Positions 11,801-23,812 of a DNA stretch of 64,000 nucleotides are shown here, piece by piece. The notes under the pieces were generated by a model, which saw only the letters and a list, made by a program, of their open reading frames with translations, was not told where the DNA came from and did no database searches. Origin of the DNA: Mermis nigrescens (taxonomy: Eukaryota; Nematoda; Enoplea; Mermithida; Mermithidae); NCBI GenBank assembly GCA_036768485.1, contig JAVLUZ010000154.1, forward strand, positions 44,329,458 through 44,393,457. Reading direction: 5' to 3'. Both the position numbers and the translations under genes were made by a program. Each line of letters begins with the position of its first letter. Positions within the stretch are counted from its first letter, which is position 1.

Positions 11801-12715
11801 CGCCTTTATAATTTTCTACGCTCTGCATGTATGATGAGGTCTGTTGTTCGTGTACTCAATCCGCTTCATGTTCGAAGTTTCTGCAGAAAATCTTATGATA
11901 ACAAGTTTGTCGCCTACATTTTGTATTGTGATTTTGGTGTTTCTGCTGAGGGAAATGCAAGAACCCGTCTTAATAAATACAAAAATTACCGAAATGTCCC
12001 ATTTTCAAACTTTTCAGATTAATTTAAACTCTCGTACTCTAAGATCTTTTAAATTAAAATAATTAAATTGCGAAAAAGTATACTGTTTAAATCTGAAATG
12101 TAGGAAATCCATTTGATAAAGAAAAACCGTCAAACATCTCGCCAAAATTAATCATAGTTGCTTGGCAGCATTTTCGTGTCAAAATTTGATTTTTTTGGAC
12201 AAAATAAATTTTGAACAAAAAAGCGTGTCCAAATTTGATTAATCTAAAATAGAAAGCACGTACCGTTCGATACAGACAGTTAGTTGCGACAATAATGAGG
12301 TGTACAAGCAAACAATCTGCAAGTAGCGCACCAGTGAACAAGCAAAGCTGGGCAGAAACCAATGGCCAACTCGACCATCCATTAGACCAAGTCGGACAGC
12401 AATGTCGGGCGTACAAACCAATAAATTCGCCAGATCAGCTGATGCCAGAGAAGCCAACAAAATATTCATAGTCGATTTGCGCATCTTGCAATCGCAGCTA
12501 ATCGCCACAATTACGAGGCAATTACCACTGACGCCAAGCAAACAAATAGCAGCAAACAAAGAGCCAAATAACCAAGTATTTACTTGATCATCTTCATTGC
12601 TACTGTTTATTATATTCGATAGAAGCGATTCATTTTTGGTTAGATAATTTTGCGAAATAAAGATGTGATCGTTTGACATAAAGAGAGGAATGCCTGAACT
12701 GAAGTTCGTTTCCAT
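8841..12715 (-). CDS. Class A (rhodopsin-family) neuropeptide-type G protein-coupled receptor, four exons
   Basis: Seven-transmembrane plasma-membrane receptor, predicted to signal through G proteins; the ligand is unknown. Minus-strand exons: 12715-12264, 11032-10715, 9708-9399 and 9038-8841, all with GT/AG introns. Phases fit exactly (1278 nt, 425 aa plus TAA). The ATG at 12715 opens an extracellular N-terminus with three N-glycosylation sequons (NFS, NES, NSS). Landmarks: SGNCLV in TM1 (N65), LASAD in TM2 (D94), TM3 Cys126, ERY 150-152, ECL2 Cys223, TM5 FLP (P247), TM6 CYSPI (P358) and TM7 NPILY 394-398. The intracellular loop 3 is long and basic (about residues 258-338). Intron 1 splits the Arg codon of ERY, a place where many class A receptor genes carry an intron. 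The usual TM6 CWxP Trp is Tyr here. The general look is of peptide receptors of the TRH/CNMa/neuromedin type, but I cannot name the subfamily. Confidence 0.92.
9039..9398 (-). other. Intron 3 of the receptor gene
   Basis: Donor CAG|GTTAAG (9398) and acceptor CTTTTTACAG|GTGAT (9039), phase 0. No element is recognised inside. Confidence 0.85.
10165..10420 (+). repeat. Repeat family F4 copy inside receptor intron 2
   Basis: Contains GAGTCATACATGTAA, GGGATT..CACCCAGGGTCGGTCGTC and a CCCC-rich segment. Matches 24280-24525 in the same orientation and 19076-19225 in inverse orientation. Confidence 0.55.
11033..12263 (-). other. Intron 1 of the receptor gene
   Basis: Donor GAACG|GTACGT (12263) and acceptor TTATTCAG|GTACTTT (11033), phase 2 within the ERY Arg codon. 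The short plus-strand open frames inside are not convincing genes. Confidence 0.85.
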
Positions 12716-13240
12716 GGTTCAATATCATGCTACATATTCATATGTACGTGAATATAAGGACATGTGTCGTTCGTGCATGATATCTTGCAGCAATCTTGGA
12801 AAAAATAGCACATAAAGGCAAAAAACTCGAATCTCCGACCGGGCATAAGGAAACGAAAATACGAAATATAACGCAATTTGCTTATTTAAAGAATTTACAT
12901 AAAAACAAGTAAAATACCAATTTAAGTCTTTGATTAGTGCTTTATGACTGCAGCGAGTGATCAGAAATCAACTATTTGACTTACAATAACTTTTCTCACT
13001 GTCAATTTCAAACCGCTAACAGTAGCCTACATCGTATGTATGAATATAAAAAATAATACATATCCGCAAAGCTGCTTGCGTAATGACTATTAATGATTAA
13101 ACTTATATAGCAGTTCTATGCTGCAACCTTTCATACCAACACATCAATAAAACTTTTGTTCATTCAGCATAAGAATCATAATATGAAAATAGAAAAATAT
13201 CGAATCAGATATCAAAATAAATAGTGGTAATAACAATCTA

Positions 13241-13271
13241 AATAATAATAATAATACTAATAATAAAAATA

Positions 13272-13330
<59 letters not shown>
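13241..13330 (+). repeat. (AAT)n trinucleotide microsatellite
   Basis: AATAATAAT repeats with a few interruptions, then a pure run to about 13330. Confidence 0.95.
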
Positions 13331-13515
13331 CGAATAATATCTTTAAAAACAACAAAGAATTTTCATCGTAAGTACGCACGAGCGTCCGGCACACATGCAT
13401 ATAGGGGGTGAGGTGGGTATTACACCCCTGCCTGAAGGGTCAGCCGGACATCCGGCGCTTCGCGAATTGATAAATTTTTGCTTTTTTAGTGTTAAAAGTG
13501 ATATAATGCATTCAA

Positions 13516-13702
13516 CAGGGGCGGATTTAGGGGGAGGGGCGGCCGCCCCCCTAATAACCTAAAATAGTGCGCAAAATTAAGAATTTTTGAGCGATTCTTA
13601 GCGATTTTCAGGTTGAAACAGCTAATTTTTCCGCCCAAGTCAGGGTTCCGCCCCCTTAGGGGTACTGCCCTCCCCCTTAGGAAAATTCTGGATCCGCCAC
13701 TG
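13516..13702. mobile_element. hAT-type MITE with 8 bp target duplication
   Basis: 187 bp non-coding element. The left end CAGGGGCGGATT and the right end (reverse complement CAGTGGCGGATCC) form short terminal inverted repeats of the CAG..G type seen in hAT elements. Flanks GCATTCAA (13508-13515) and GCAGTCAA (13703-13710) match at 7 of 8 bases, as expected for an aged 8 bp duplication. The 5' AGTGGCGGATCCAGGA motif recurs at about 47501. Confidence 0.7.
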
Positions 13703-13711
13703 GCAGTCAAT

Positions 13712-16700
13712 ATGGACTGAAGTGCTTTTAAAATGCGATATTACAACGAAAAACGTTTTATAGGCTATTTTGACCATTTTGATCGTTAAAACAACGAAAA
13801 AATCGTGAACGTTAGATTTACTGTTTTGGATTTTTGGGATTTCACCCCCCTACCGACCCTGATCTTGTGCACTTATGGTGTCCGGGAAAAAACAACTATT
13901 CTTAATAATTCAAACGCACTAAAAATTCAGGTTCATCATAAGAGTAAATTAGCACCCTGATAAATAATTTGTTGGACCATTGAATGAATAACGGGATAAT
14001 TCACCGCATTTTCGTTAACGAGTTGTTTTCGTGCAGTTTGTAACGTAATATTTCAAATTTTGACATTTTAGCAAAGAAATGTTCTTCCCAAAACACAATT
14101 ATATTATTCATTAAACACGCAGAATCCAATTGAAAACAACAATGGCACGAAAACTCTCACCGTTTACAATGAGATATTTGAATAGCAAATCAATATAAAA
14201 AGGAAGCGTAGAGCATAGTCGATTGATAGGAGATAAATGATTTTTCATTACAGTCTGAATACTACAGGCAATTTTAGCGACTCCTCTCCTAAGTAGCTCA
14301 AAGGCAGGAAGAGTGAAAAAACCTGTAGTAGGTATTTAATTTGGTTCAGATGTTTGCTGCCCTGACCTGAATCTCCCTAATATTTTTCTAGCCCTAGTAT
14401 ATGCAAAACAAGGCTGTCAATTATACGCATCAGTGTACAATCAACGCTTGTAATGCTAATAGGCGCAAGGGAAATTTTGACACGCGACGACAGTCTAGCT
14501 ACAGTAATTTAAACAAATCCATGCAGATTTTTAAAAAGCTTCGCTGAGCTAAGTAACAACAAACATCTTCGAAAAAATAGCATTCGGAAAGAACGAATGA
14601 AGGTACCCATATGCTCACTTTTCGCCCAAAGGAAGACGTTTTTTCGCAGGTTTCACCTGATTAATTTAGGTAGAACAACACTTAATTCTATTCAAAGCCA
14701 AACAATGTTAATTAAAGCATATTTTGCGCACATTTTTTATGGAAATGACCGGAAGCTCTTCATACCAACCTATTTGAAATCAACTTATGTTGCCTTGAAT
14801 TTGATTCGATCTAAACTGAATTTGAACATGCAGATAAGGCTTGAGACACGAATCAATAGCAGCGGAAAAAGCACTCGTTCCCGCTGTGGCACCTCAAAGT
14901 AACTAAGTGGAAATCCTGCCCTCATCAACTTCAGGTGATTTAGATGAGTATTTTCCGAGTTTTTTTGCATTTAGGCGCTAAACGAGAATTATGAATTTCA
15001 TTCTGGACTTGTTTTTACTTTTTTAAAATTAAATTAACCTCCGACTTATGTTTTTACAGGAACTATGAAGATGAGCAGATTGACCTGTGCAAACATGAAA
15101 TGTCAAATACGCTCTTATAAATTTGCTAGCTGAAACAGGCGCCTTCCTTTTCAAGATTGCGATTATATGCTTTAGGCAATAATAATTAGCTGATTGGAAA
15201 ATAAAAACAAGTTCAATGATTTATAAATTTTGTATAAATGTTGCTAGGAAGCAAATTGTGAAGCTTCAGACATGCGCAAATTGCTATTATACGCTATGCA
15301 TCGTGATTAGAGCATGTGTGGACTCGACAACAGCCGAGCTTTTGTGGCTGTTGCCTAGCTAGACAGTTTATGAGTTCTTTTGTCTTAACGTTCACATGTC
15401 ATACACTAATAATCTGGAAAGAACACAATTTAGAAAATGGAAACGGTAATATGTACATGCAAAAAGTTAACGAAAACTTACGTTTAATGCTTTACGCATA
15501 CGCTCGTATTCGTAGTCCAAGGGGGCCCAAGATGAATAGATCTTGTATCTCAGAAAACTGCACGGGTTGCTAGTAAAAATGGCATTTTCCGATGTTTTTT
15601 GACGTGCTCTATAACTCAAACTTTTGCTATTCTAATTTCCTTTGAAAGTGTCGTTTTTTTTGGTTGCGTTTGAGGAAAATTTACGAAAAATACCTGATAT
15701 ATGGCGAAAATTTGACGATTTAATGGCAAAGAGATAACAGTTTTCCATCTTTCCGTGAATTATCGTACTTTTCAAAAAACATTTTACGGCCAAGGGAGGA
15801 GGCGGTCGCCCCTCGCCCCAGTAAATACGGCTCTACATGCAATTGTCAGATATGACGTCATAAACTATCACATATTTAACTGCGAAAATTGTTAATTCAT
15901 CTGATTACAACAATAAATCCTTAAAAATTTATATCGTAAAACTCGGTGCAAAAATAAATTAATTAAACGCCTCAATGTATGTGATCACTTCCGCATTTTC
16001 CCATAGTTCTATTGACATTTACACGCATATGTAGATATGAGGCTGAAAAGGTCCTCGATTCATAAGCATAATGATTGAATCTCCTATAACATATTGTCTT
16101 TCATCTATGTATGTAAATATTTAATTAATGAAAGTGACAGATGATTGATCCATCATAATAACAAATAGTGAATTAATTAGAAGGAAAGACATTGAAATTT
16201 TTTTACAAAATACACGAATGCGTGTTTTGCTTGGAAATTTTGTTTAGTACAAACAAGTCGTGACAGGTTATCCGATCAGCACGAGTTTAATTAGCTGAAA
16301 ATTATTTTGATGGGCAAGTACTTATGTATGCTTGGTTAGGTACTACATTTGAACGTTTAAACTTCTAAAAGAATACTGTAAGTCATTTGTAAATCTAATC
16401 AAACGAAATTGAACTATTCGGTAATCAAGACTCATCCACTAGAAATCACTCTGACACGAAGCTAATAGTGACTGGCTATCAGTATAAAAAGAAGCTTATT
16501 TTGTTTTCGACAAAGCCTTATCAATGTGCATTAGCTTGAAACCGTTTTTAGTTCAAAATAACATGAAGCCGGAAATTCTATTAAATGCACCAGGATAAAT
16601 ACAAATCGACGAAAAATAAGTTCCATGCACACACAACAACACAATTTCAACCAATGTGATTGCTCGTGCGTTGCATATGTACGAAAAATTTTGTTTTAAT

Positions 16701-16979
16701 AAAATGGTCTGATTAAATTTGGAAGAAACTGTCTGGTGGTTCAGAATTAAGCAGAGACTAAATTTAACATCACTAAACATTCCACAGTATTTTGAGGACC
16801 TTCGTGTAATAGCCGCAATGGATAATTCCTACTTTGCAGCACCAAAATTAGAAGGAAAATTACCATAAGTAACATATTTCATTGGTTGTGTAGGTGCGCT
16901 TTCTGTATAAAGCTAATGTTAAAAATTGTCTTAAAAAGTGATTAAAAGATTTTGCAGCCTTACAAGTGAGCGGTTGACC
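13712..16979. other. Intergenic DNA without a recognised feature
   Basis: AT-rich, with only short open frames lacking splice context or family resemblance. I see no gene or structured repeat here apart from G-rich scraps near 13850 and 15800. Confidence 0.4.
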
Positions 16980-16981
16980 TA

Positions 16982-17571
16982 CCGTAAATACTCGCGTATA
17001 CGACACTAGCTACTTTTTGTAGCCTTTGGGCCAGAAAAACTATGTATGTACTCGCGTATAAGACACCACCGGTTTTCAAGTTGATAATTTCAGATAAAGT
17101 AGAGCACATAGTAGAACAAATACTGTAGGATGTTGTCCTGTGGGATAATTTTGTCATCCAGTTTGCAATTTGGCCACTAGAGCCATTCTTTTTACAATGA
17201 ATTCAGCAAAAATGCATCGACAATCATACACAGCGAGTGACAAGTTCAATGCAATAAAGTTAGCTGAATCACTGGGTAGTTTTTCGAAGGCTGCAAGCGA
17301 GTTGGGTGTCACAACTCAAAGTGATCACAAAGTGGCGCAACATGAAAACAAAATTAGAAGCTATGCCGCGAACTAAAAGAGCTGATAGGGGTGATACTGC
17401 TCGATTCCCATATCATTAAACTGTGTGTTTAAGTTTTCCAAGCATCACATTTCACAACTTTTTACATGCTTTTTCAAATTAAAAATTCTTTGTACCCGCG
17501 TATAAGACACCCCCTATTTATAGCCTTAAAAAGTTGAAAAAATTTGGTGTTTTATACGCGAGTATTTACGG
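16982..17571 (+). mobile_element. Pogo/Tc1-mariner-type element with TA target duplication
   Basis: 590 bp element. The ends are TA|CCGTAAATACTCGCGTATA and, at the right, the inverse ending at CGG|TA, giving terminal inverted repeats of about 19 bp inside a TA dinucleotide. A variant of the end (ACTCGCGTATAAGACACC) is repeated internally near 17050 and 17493. It contains a transposase N-terminal remnant (17197-17418). It is too short to be autonomous. Confidence 0.85.
17197..17418 (+). pseudogene. Pogo-type transposase N-terminal fragment, frameshifted
   Basis: The first frame (ATG at 17197) reads MNSAKMHRQSYTASDKFNAI and continues with AESLGSFSKAASELGVT, a helix-turn-helix typical of the pogo/Tigger/CENP-B N-terminus. 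Near 17315 the homology moves to another frame: KVITKWRNMK, then MPRTKRADRG and an early stop near 17418. The shift is consistent with one extra base. The DDE catalytic domain is absent. This would have bound the element's ends in a full-length protein; here it is a relic. Confidence 0.7.
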
Positions 17572-18404
17572 TATGTATTGCATGCTGTATCTGCAGTAAA
17601 GTATCTTTCAAACTACGTACCTACGTACATTAGCTCAATACTGCACGCTTACGCTTTCATTAAAAAAGCCTATTTTTAAAGGATGCACACTATGTAGGTA
17701 GGCACATAGGTAGGTACCTGAGTGAAAATAAATGATAATCAAAAATTTTTGAAAGAACGGAAGAAACTGGAGAAATGCAAAGGGACGAAACGCGGTCTTG
17801 AACAAAGAGATGACAGTAACTACTCAATTTATATGCGCCCTAAATAGAATACTCACTTAAAAAACAGGCTTTATTGCACTTATCGATTCAGAAGAAAAAG
17901 GAAAACTCTCTGCGAGAGAGACAGATTAATATGTGTTTGTGTGTGTTTATGTTTTTTATTAATGTTTTTTAATTTTGTTTATTTATTAATACGTATGTTG
18001 TGTGCTTATGCTTAGACGTTCATACGCATAGCCACAAAGATAAGTTCAGGGATTGGTCAGCATCGCTGTACCCGATTCTTCGGCTTTTTAGATCCTCTGA
18101 CCGTCCCGATTCTCCGTCTAATGATAAAAGAGTTATTTTTAGACTCATGCGAATTCTCTTTTTTCAATGGTTTTGTTTCCGAACCTTTGAGTTTCAGATT
18201 TTTCATTAAAATTTTTAATAAATATCAACCAAGTAATCTACCGAGATATCTTAAATATTTTTTAACCGCTTAAATTGGGTTTTCTATTCAGCCAAACAGA
18301 AAATTTGTCACAAGGCGTGAATTGCATAAATCTTTTTTAGACCAGTTTTTCAACCAATCCGCCAATCACAGTTGATGCACTGCAGTCTTCTATTGCTTAG
18401 AAAC

Positions 18405-18775
18405 AGGGGCGTAGCTGTAAGGGGATACCACAATTTTGAAAGTATGAGTAATTTTTAAAAAGTTCCCTCAAAGGGAAAAAATTGAAAATTCTTTTAAGTT
18501 TATCTGATAGACCGCTAGAATAGATTTTAGCACATTTTTTGAGTTGATAAGCCCAAAATACATGATTTAATATATTGAAATCAAATTGGATTTTTTAAGA
18601 CATTTGTCTTCTTTAATATGTGAATTTTTTTAAACTTTTTTCCTTTTTCAATATGTGAGTCTCGCTGAGAAAAGCTGAAAAGCACCATTATTTTTGCCTA
18701 CCTAGAAGTGCTTGTTGAGATATATAACTTCAAACTTTTAGTCCCCCAATTTAGAAGGCCAGCTATGCTATTGTA
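18405..18775. mobile_element. Possible small MITE with GGCGTAGCTG ends
   Basis: The left side GGGGCGTAGCTGTAAGGGG and right side CCCCCAATTTAGAAGGCCAGCTATGC suggest short inverted ends. Non-coding. Flanking duplication is not clear. Confidence 0.35.
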
Positions 18776-19001
18776 GAAACATAATGAAATTTCAAGCTTC
18801 CTCTAATTTTATAAATACAGATGTTTCCACGAGAGAAACAGATGATCCAGAATGTGCCAGGTGATTTAAAAGCATTTTTTCTTCTGTTTATGATTATTAT
18901 CATTTTTGACTGTATTAAGTTAAAGTTTAAGGCCGCCCTTCATCAAACTGAGTAACTCTTCAGCACTCTTGTTCCATGGGTCAGTCACCTACATATATAA
19001 C

Positions 19002-19004
<3 letters not shown>

Positions 19005-19072
<68 letters not shown>
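19005..19072. repeat. (TA)n microsatellite
   Basis: Uninterrupted TA dinucleotides of about 68 bp. Confidence 0.95.
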
Positions 19073-19073
<1 letters not shown>

Positions 19074-19075
19074 CG

Positions 19076-19225
19076 GCTGGAACCGACTGGGGGGTCCTCG
19101 GCCATTTTTAGGAGGGGGAAGTGAATGACCTCCAATTTTTGGTCAAAAATGTTCAGGGTCAAGAACTTAGGTGGACGATCGACTTTGGGTAGGGGATTCC
19201 CCAAACCCTTGTTACATGTATGCCT
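19076..19225 (-). repeat. Repeat family F4 copy (inverse)
   Basis: CGACTTTGGGTAGGGGATTCC and TTACATGTATG are the reverse complement of the family at 24280-24525. Confidence 0.5.
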
Positions 19226-19592
19226 GCAAATATCTAACTTCCATAAAGATTTTTTTGCAATCTAGCGTTTATTGGTGAAATCAGCTCCTGAATCGCGAGT
19301 CTCCTTAAATGCGCCACATTTTATGCGGTTAGTAATGCGCTGATTTTTGCTGTTCCCGCCATAATTATTTGATATTTCAGCCTGAAGAATATGCATCAAT
19401 CAACTCCTCATTGAATAACTTTTTTGGCAGTACCTATCTATAAGTCAGCACAATGCGCACCTAACATTTATGGCTGCGGGTAGGGGGTGTGCGAGACCTT
19501 ACGATTAATCTTATTGAATTTTTCGTAAAAATGTTTCTTTAGCCATGTCAGGCAGTACCTAATACTACAAAGAGAAAAATAACTGGCAAACA

Positions 19593-19800
19593 AAAATGCT
19601 TCGATGATAGGAAAAAGACGAGTGTATGTCTTTGGAAACACGCTGCACTGACTGAGGACACAAAAGATGGAAAGTGGGAAAAGTCACATATGCATGCAAA
19701 AATCATAAGAATCTGCTAAAAAATAAGACATCCGTGAAGCAACCTAAAAAAATCGAAGTATATTATGCGACCTGCAGAAGGGAGTTGCACTGCACTTCCA
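19593..19800 (+). repeat. Degenerate end of the CTAGCAAG element family (T1)
   Basis: AAAAATGCTTCGATGATAGGAAAAAGACGAGT, then ATCGAAGTATATTATGCGACC, follow the order of the terminal arms at 45404-45610 and 50691-50870. Only one arm is visible. Confidence 0.4.
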
Positions 19801-19934
19801 TCAGATCGCGATTCGTTGCTTATACCCTACTTTTCATTAGCGAGCTTTACGTAAATCAATCAGTTAACCTACCGAAATAATGGTAGCAGCTCAACGTAAA
19901 AAAACATTACTGTTTTCGAACATCAACATTATAG

Positions 19935-20235
19935 TGACAAAAATCTGACTGATTACGATTATAGCATTGGTCTGATATATAATTATCGTAACCCTCGGCT
20001 TATTGACGATAAAAATTCTTAGAATTTGTGCATGAACACATGTGAAACAGACAATAGGCATCTGTTTTTAACAAGACATCCATATAATCGTTTCACATAA
20101 TTTCAGGCATAAATTTTAAGAATTTTAATCGACAGTAAACCTGCAGACCATTATAGTTATATATGTATATCAGAGCAATGAATTGCAATCTGTCAGCTTA
20201 TTGTCGGAGAGTTTTAAAAATTATGCCTAAACTTG
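19935..20235. mobile_element. Hairpin-type MITE M1, copy 1
   Basis: Inverted arms: ATTGACGATAAAAATTCTTAGAATT..ATGTGAAAC on the left and GTTTCACATAATTTC..TTTTAAGAATTTTAATCGACAGT on the right. The right end reads GCAATCTGTCAGCTTATTGTCG. Related sequence occurs at 35300-35465 and 48235-48345. Confidence 0.6.
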
Positions 20236-20236
20236 A

Positions 20237-23200
20237 GTGAAATGGACTATAAAAAATTTAAAGTCAGATTCGTACTCAGATGTTGCTAAAAACAGTGTAA
20301 AAAATATCCATCCGCAATGCTCTGGGACTAAAATTATTTTTTGGAGCAAAATTTTCACAATTAGTGAATGTAAGCAAAATTTAAGTCAAATTCATAATCT
20401 TGAGGTTCCGGAGGAGAGTTAAAAAAATATTTACCATCTACAACATTATGCGACTAAAGTTAAAACTCGATGTAAACTTCACACAACTCCTGCTGACTGT
20501 GAAGAAAACTTAAAGTCGAATTCGTAATCCTAATTATACGTGGAACACTTCAGAAAAAATTTAAGATTCTACAACTTTCTAAACTTTACACAACCACTAA
20601 ATGTAAAAAAAATTAAAGTCAGATTAGTTATCAAGTATTGACAATATTCTTATAAAAAATCAACCTCCTGAACGCTCTGGAACGAAAAAGGGTTTTTAGT
20701 GTGAACTTCGCACCTCTGTAATAAATCAATACTATGCGTAAAGAAACATGCGTAGATGCGTATGTGACTCCTGACGCGTATTGCATTTTTGGATTGAGAT
20801 CATGTCATGTCTTGACTCAAAAGGGAAGAAGCTGACAGACAGACAGAGATCAGACAAAAACTTGTTTTTTTCAACCCATACGTCAACTTTGCACCTCCAG
20901 AAATGACTTAGTATTGTGTGGAAAGAAAAACGACCATGTGCGATCTGTAAACGTTGACACGTATAATTTTTTAATAGTCTGCAGCTGCACGACATGGTTC
21001 ATAACCGAAGACGTTGTCAGAAGACGGGAAAAAATATGTTTTTTTAACCCAGAGTTTGAACTTTATAAATCCAGATGTGAGGAGTTTAAAGAAAGTGCGA
21101 AGTGTAACACTTAATACTTACTTTATTTGTAGAGTAGTTCCCATGTCCCGATTTACAACCAGAGAAGTTGGCAAAGTAACATCAGGTGAAAAACGTGTTT
21201 TTCGTCGATCATCAGAGTGTAAATTCTACGTGTAGCCCCTGAAACGCAGTAGGTACTTTTCTGTCAGAAAGATTTTTCCCCGACTCATAAATATAGAAGT
21301 GGCAGACATAAAGAAGACAAAAAACGAGATGAAACTGTGTTTTTCTCTCCTAAATTTTTACACACTTTGCTCTGTCTCTCCGGAAATCAGTCGTTTTTTA
21401 AATAAAAATGATTTTGAACTTATTCAATTGTACACATTTAGAGAACTAGTAGCAAAAGCGAGTTAGATAGTCGTCGTTAAAGCCACCAGATTTTACTAAG
21501 AATTGAGTGTAAAGAAATAAAAAAAGATTATTTTTTTTATTATCTATCTTTAAAAACCGCACGTCCCTGTTGGATGAGTCTCTTTGTAGGAAGGCACTCA
21601 TATGTTAGGGGAACCCAAGTAGAATATACGCGCTAACGCGCTACGGTTTAGCGTTAGAATTCTGCCTTACGAACGATAACTGAAACTGACTGGAAAAAGG
21701 CATTTATTTAAAAACATTTGAAAAATACTCTGAAGAAAATAACAAACAGGACAACTGTTACGACACCTGAACATGCCTTGCTTATTCTTCTACCGAAAGG
21801 CTCGGCTGAGGATCGGCACGTTTTGAACGAAACCGAACGTCCTGTCGTTCCTTGCTCCCAAACCCCCTTTTGACGCTATTCACCTGTGAAGGTTCCTCTT
21901 TTAAAATTACTTTTATCTGTGCGTACATTTGCACATACATATGAGCAATGCAAATCAAAAACATTAGAAGGAACAAAAATGATTACATTACAACACGCTC
22001 GTCTGCTTACACTTTTTGAATCAGTCTTTCTGTTTATTAGTCGCCTTGTTCAAGTGCTTGCTACTCTCAACTATCAAAGGTAATTTCTGATTTAAAGTAC
22101 CTATAGTGTTAGCATTTGGTGTATCTATCATAGGTAGCGCGTTAGCGCATATCTACATTTATATACTTGGCCACGTTTATCACAGCGAGGTGTGAATTTA
22201 ATGTCCACCCTTCCTACAGCAACACTGAGACACTTCTGTATTGTGCAGTTTTTCTAGAAGATAGATGATGAAAAATTCAATGTGGCCATTTTTTAAAACT
22301 TTTGCCCGGTGTGTAAAGAGCGTGTAAAGTTTTACTGTAACGTTATAACATATAGTTTTTCAATTTCGGTCAGAGACTCAACTTATCAAACTCAGTTTTC
22401 CAATCTGTCTTCTTGTTTTTTAAAATGTCGACAATTTATCAAGCTCGATGGCACTTTTTTATTTTTTTGAAATGTAACTTATTTCCAGAGTGACAGTTTA
22501 AAGAGTGTAAAGAATCTGAGGGTTAAAAGACATTTTTCGGCCTGTATTTGGTCTGCCAACAAGTCCGATTAAGAGTCCCAAAAAATTTGTTTTAGCAGAA
22601 ATGTACGACAACTCAAGGGCTACTTTCAAATTACCAGCGAACTTTTGCACACTCAATACAGAGTTAGATCAAGGGCTTTAAACTTTACACTCTAGTGGAT
22701 GGCGTAAAAACCGGATTTTGTCTGAGATTTCTCTGCCAAATTTTCCGCTTATAAGTCGGGATAGATTGAATAAAATAGGAATAAAGTATCCTCTGAAGGC
22801 TACACGTTGTAGCTAACCGCGTTTAAAAAACGCAACATTGAGTTATTAATGGGGGTGTAAAGTTCGAAATCAGGGGTTTAAAATAAGCCAAAAACACGTT
22901 TTTCTTCCTACTTTGATTGGAAAATATCTCGAATATTTTGCGGAACAGAAGTTTCGCACATACAAATATGCTACGATTAAAATGCTACAAACTGGCTTGA
23001 ATTGAATTTCTCTACACTCAATAGAGAGTTCTCAGATTTTTGAAGTTTACAATGTGTTGGTAGGTGGAAAATACGTTTATGTTCGTTTTTTGTTCGCCAA
23101 TTTCTCCGTTGAGAAATTGGGATAGGTCGAATAAAATTAAAATAAAGTACTTTTAAGAGGTATACGACACAGCAAACTGCATTTGTTTAAATAATTATTC

Positions 23201-23690
23201 AGCTTTTTCAGCAGGTGTAAAGTCAAAATTGGGTTTGTTCAACGTGTTTCTGTCTTGTATTTTTCTGCCAACTCCTCCGGTTATGAGTCTAAACATGATC
23301 TCAGGTCTAAAAATGTACCAAAAATTGAACATGATACGCCAGTTGGGCGCGTTTGTTCACATTTAGCACTGGTGTAAAGTAGTTTACATCTAATATTTAT
23401 TTGTCTTCAGGCCATTGTGGAAACTAAATTTTTTCATAAATGTTGATCGTAATAACAGAGTAATATCAAAATTACGAATCCGACTTAAATCTTTGCACTC
23501 TGAGGTTGTGAAAAGTTTACACAGCAAATTAACTTTAGTTCTAGAGCCTTACGCAAGCTTTATTTTTTCCATAAGGTTTTACGTAAAGTCAGAATTACGA
23601 ATCTGACTGTTAATTATCTCTACACCCAATAATTGTGTAAAGTTGCAACTATTCATTTATTGTTCAATGTGTAGTTTAAAATTATATGTG
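20237..23690. mobile_element. Composite fold-back element built of ~130 bp units
   Basis: The left arm (20237 to about 21600) carries units in one orientation and the right arm (about 22140-23690) carries them in the other. The unit core reads CCAGAGCGTTGTAGAA, then GGATTACGAATCTGACT, then TTTACACTCAGTAGTTGTGT. The centre is bounded by GCGCTAACGCGCTAC (about 21631) and its exact inverse GTAGCGCGTTAGCGC (about 22134). No protein gene is recognised. Related single-arm blocks lie at 43471-45240 and 49130-49860. Confidence 0.6.
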
Positions 23691-23812
23691 GTTACGGAGC
23701 CACATGAGTCGATACGATAAGAAATACTAGTTACAGACTAAATAACGTGTAAGGTCGTCAGAAATGTTTCTTGAACGCTTATTTTCCTAGATTCGGGTAA
23801 GTTATCCACAAA

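Noticed and set aside
18989..19204. Open frame with a long Ile-Tyr run
   Set aside because: It is a translation of the TA microsatellite.
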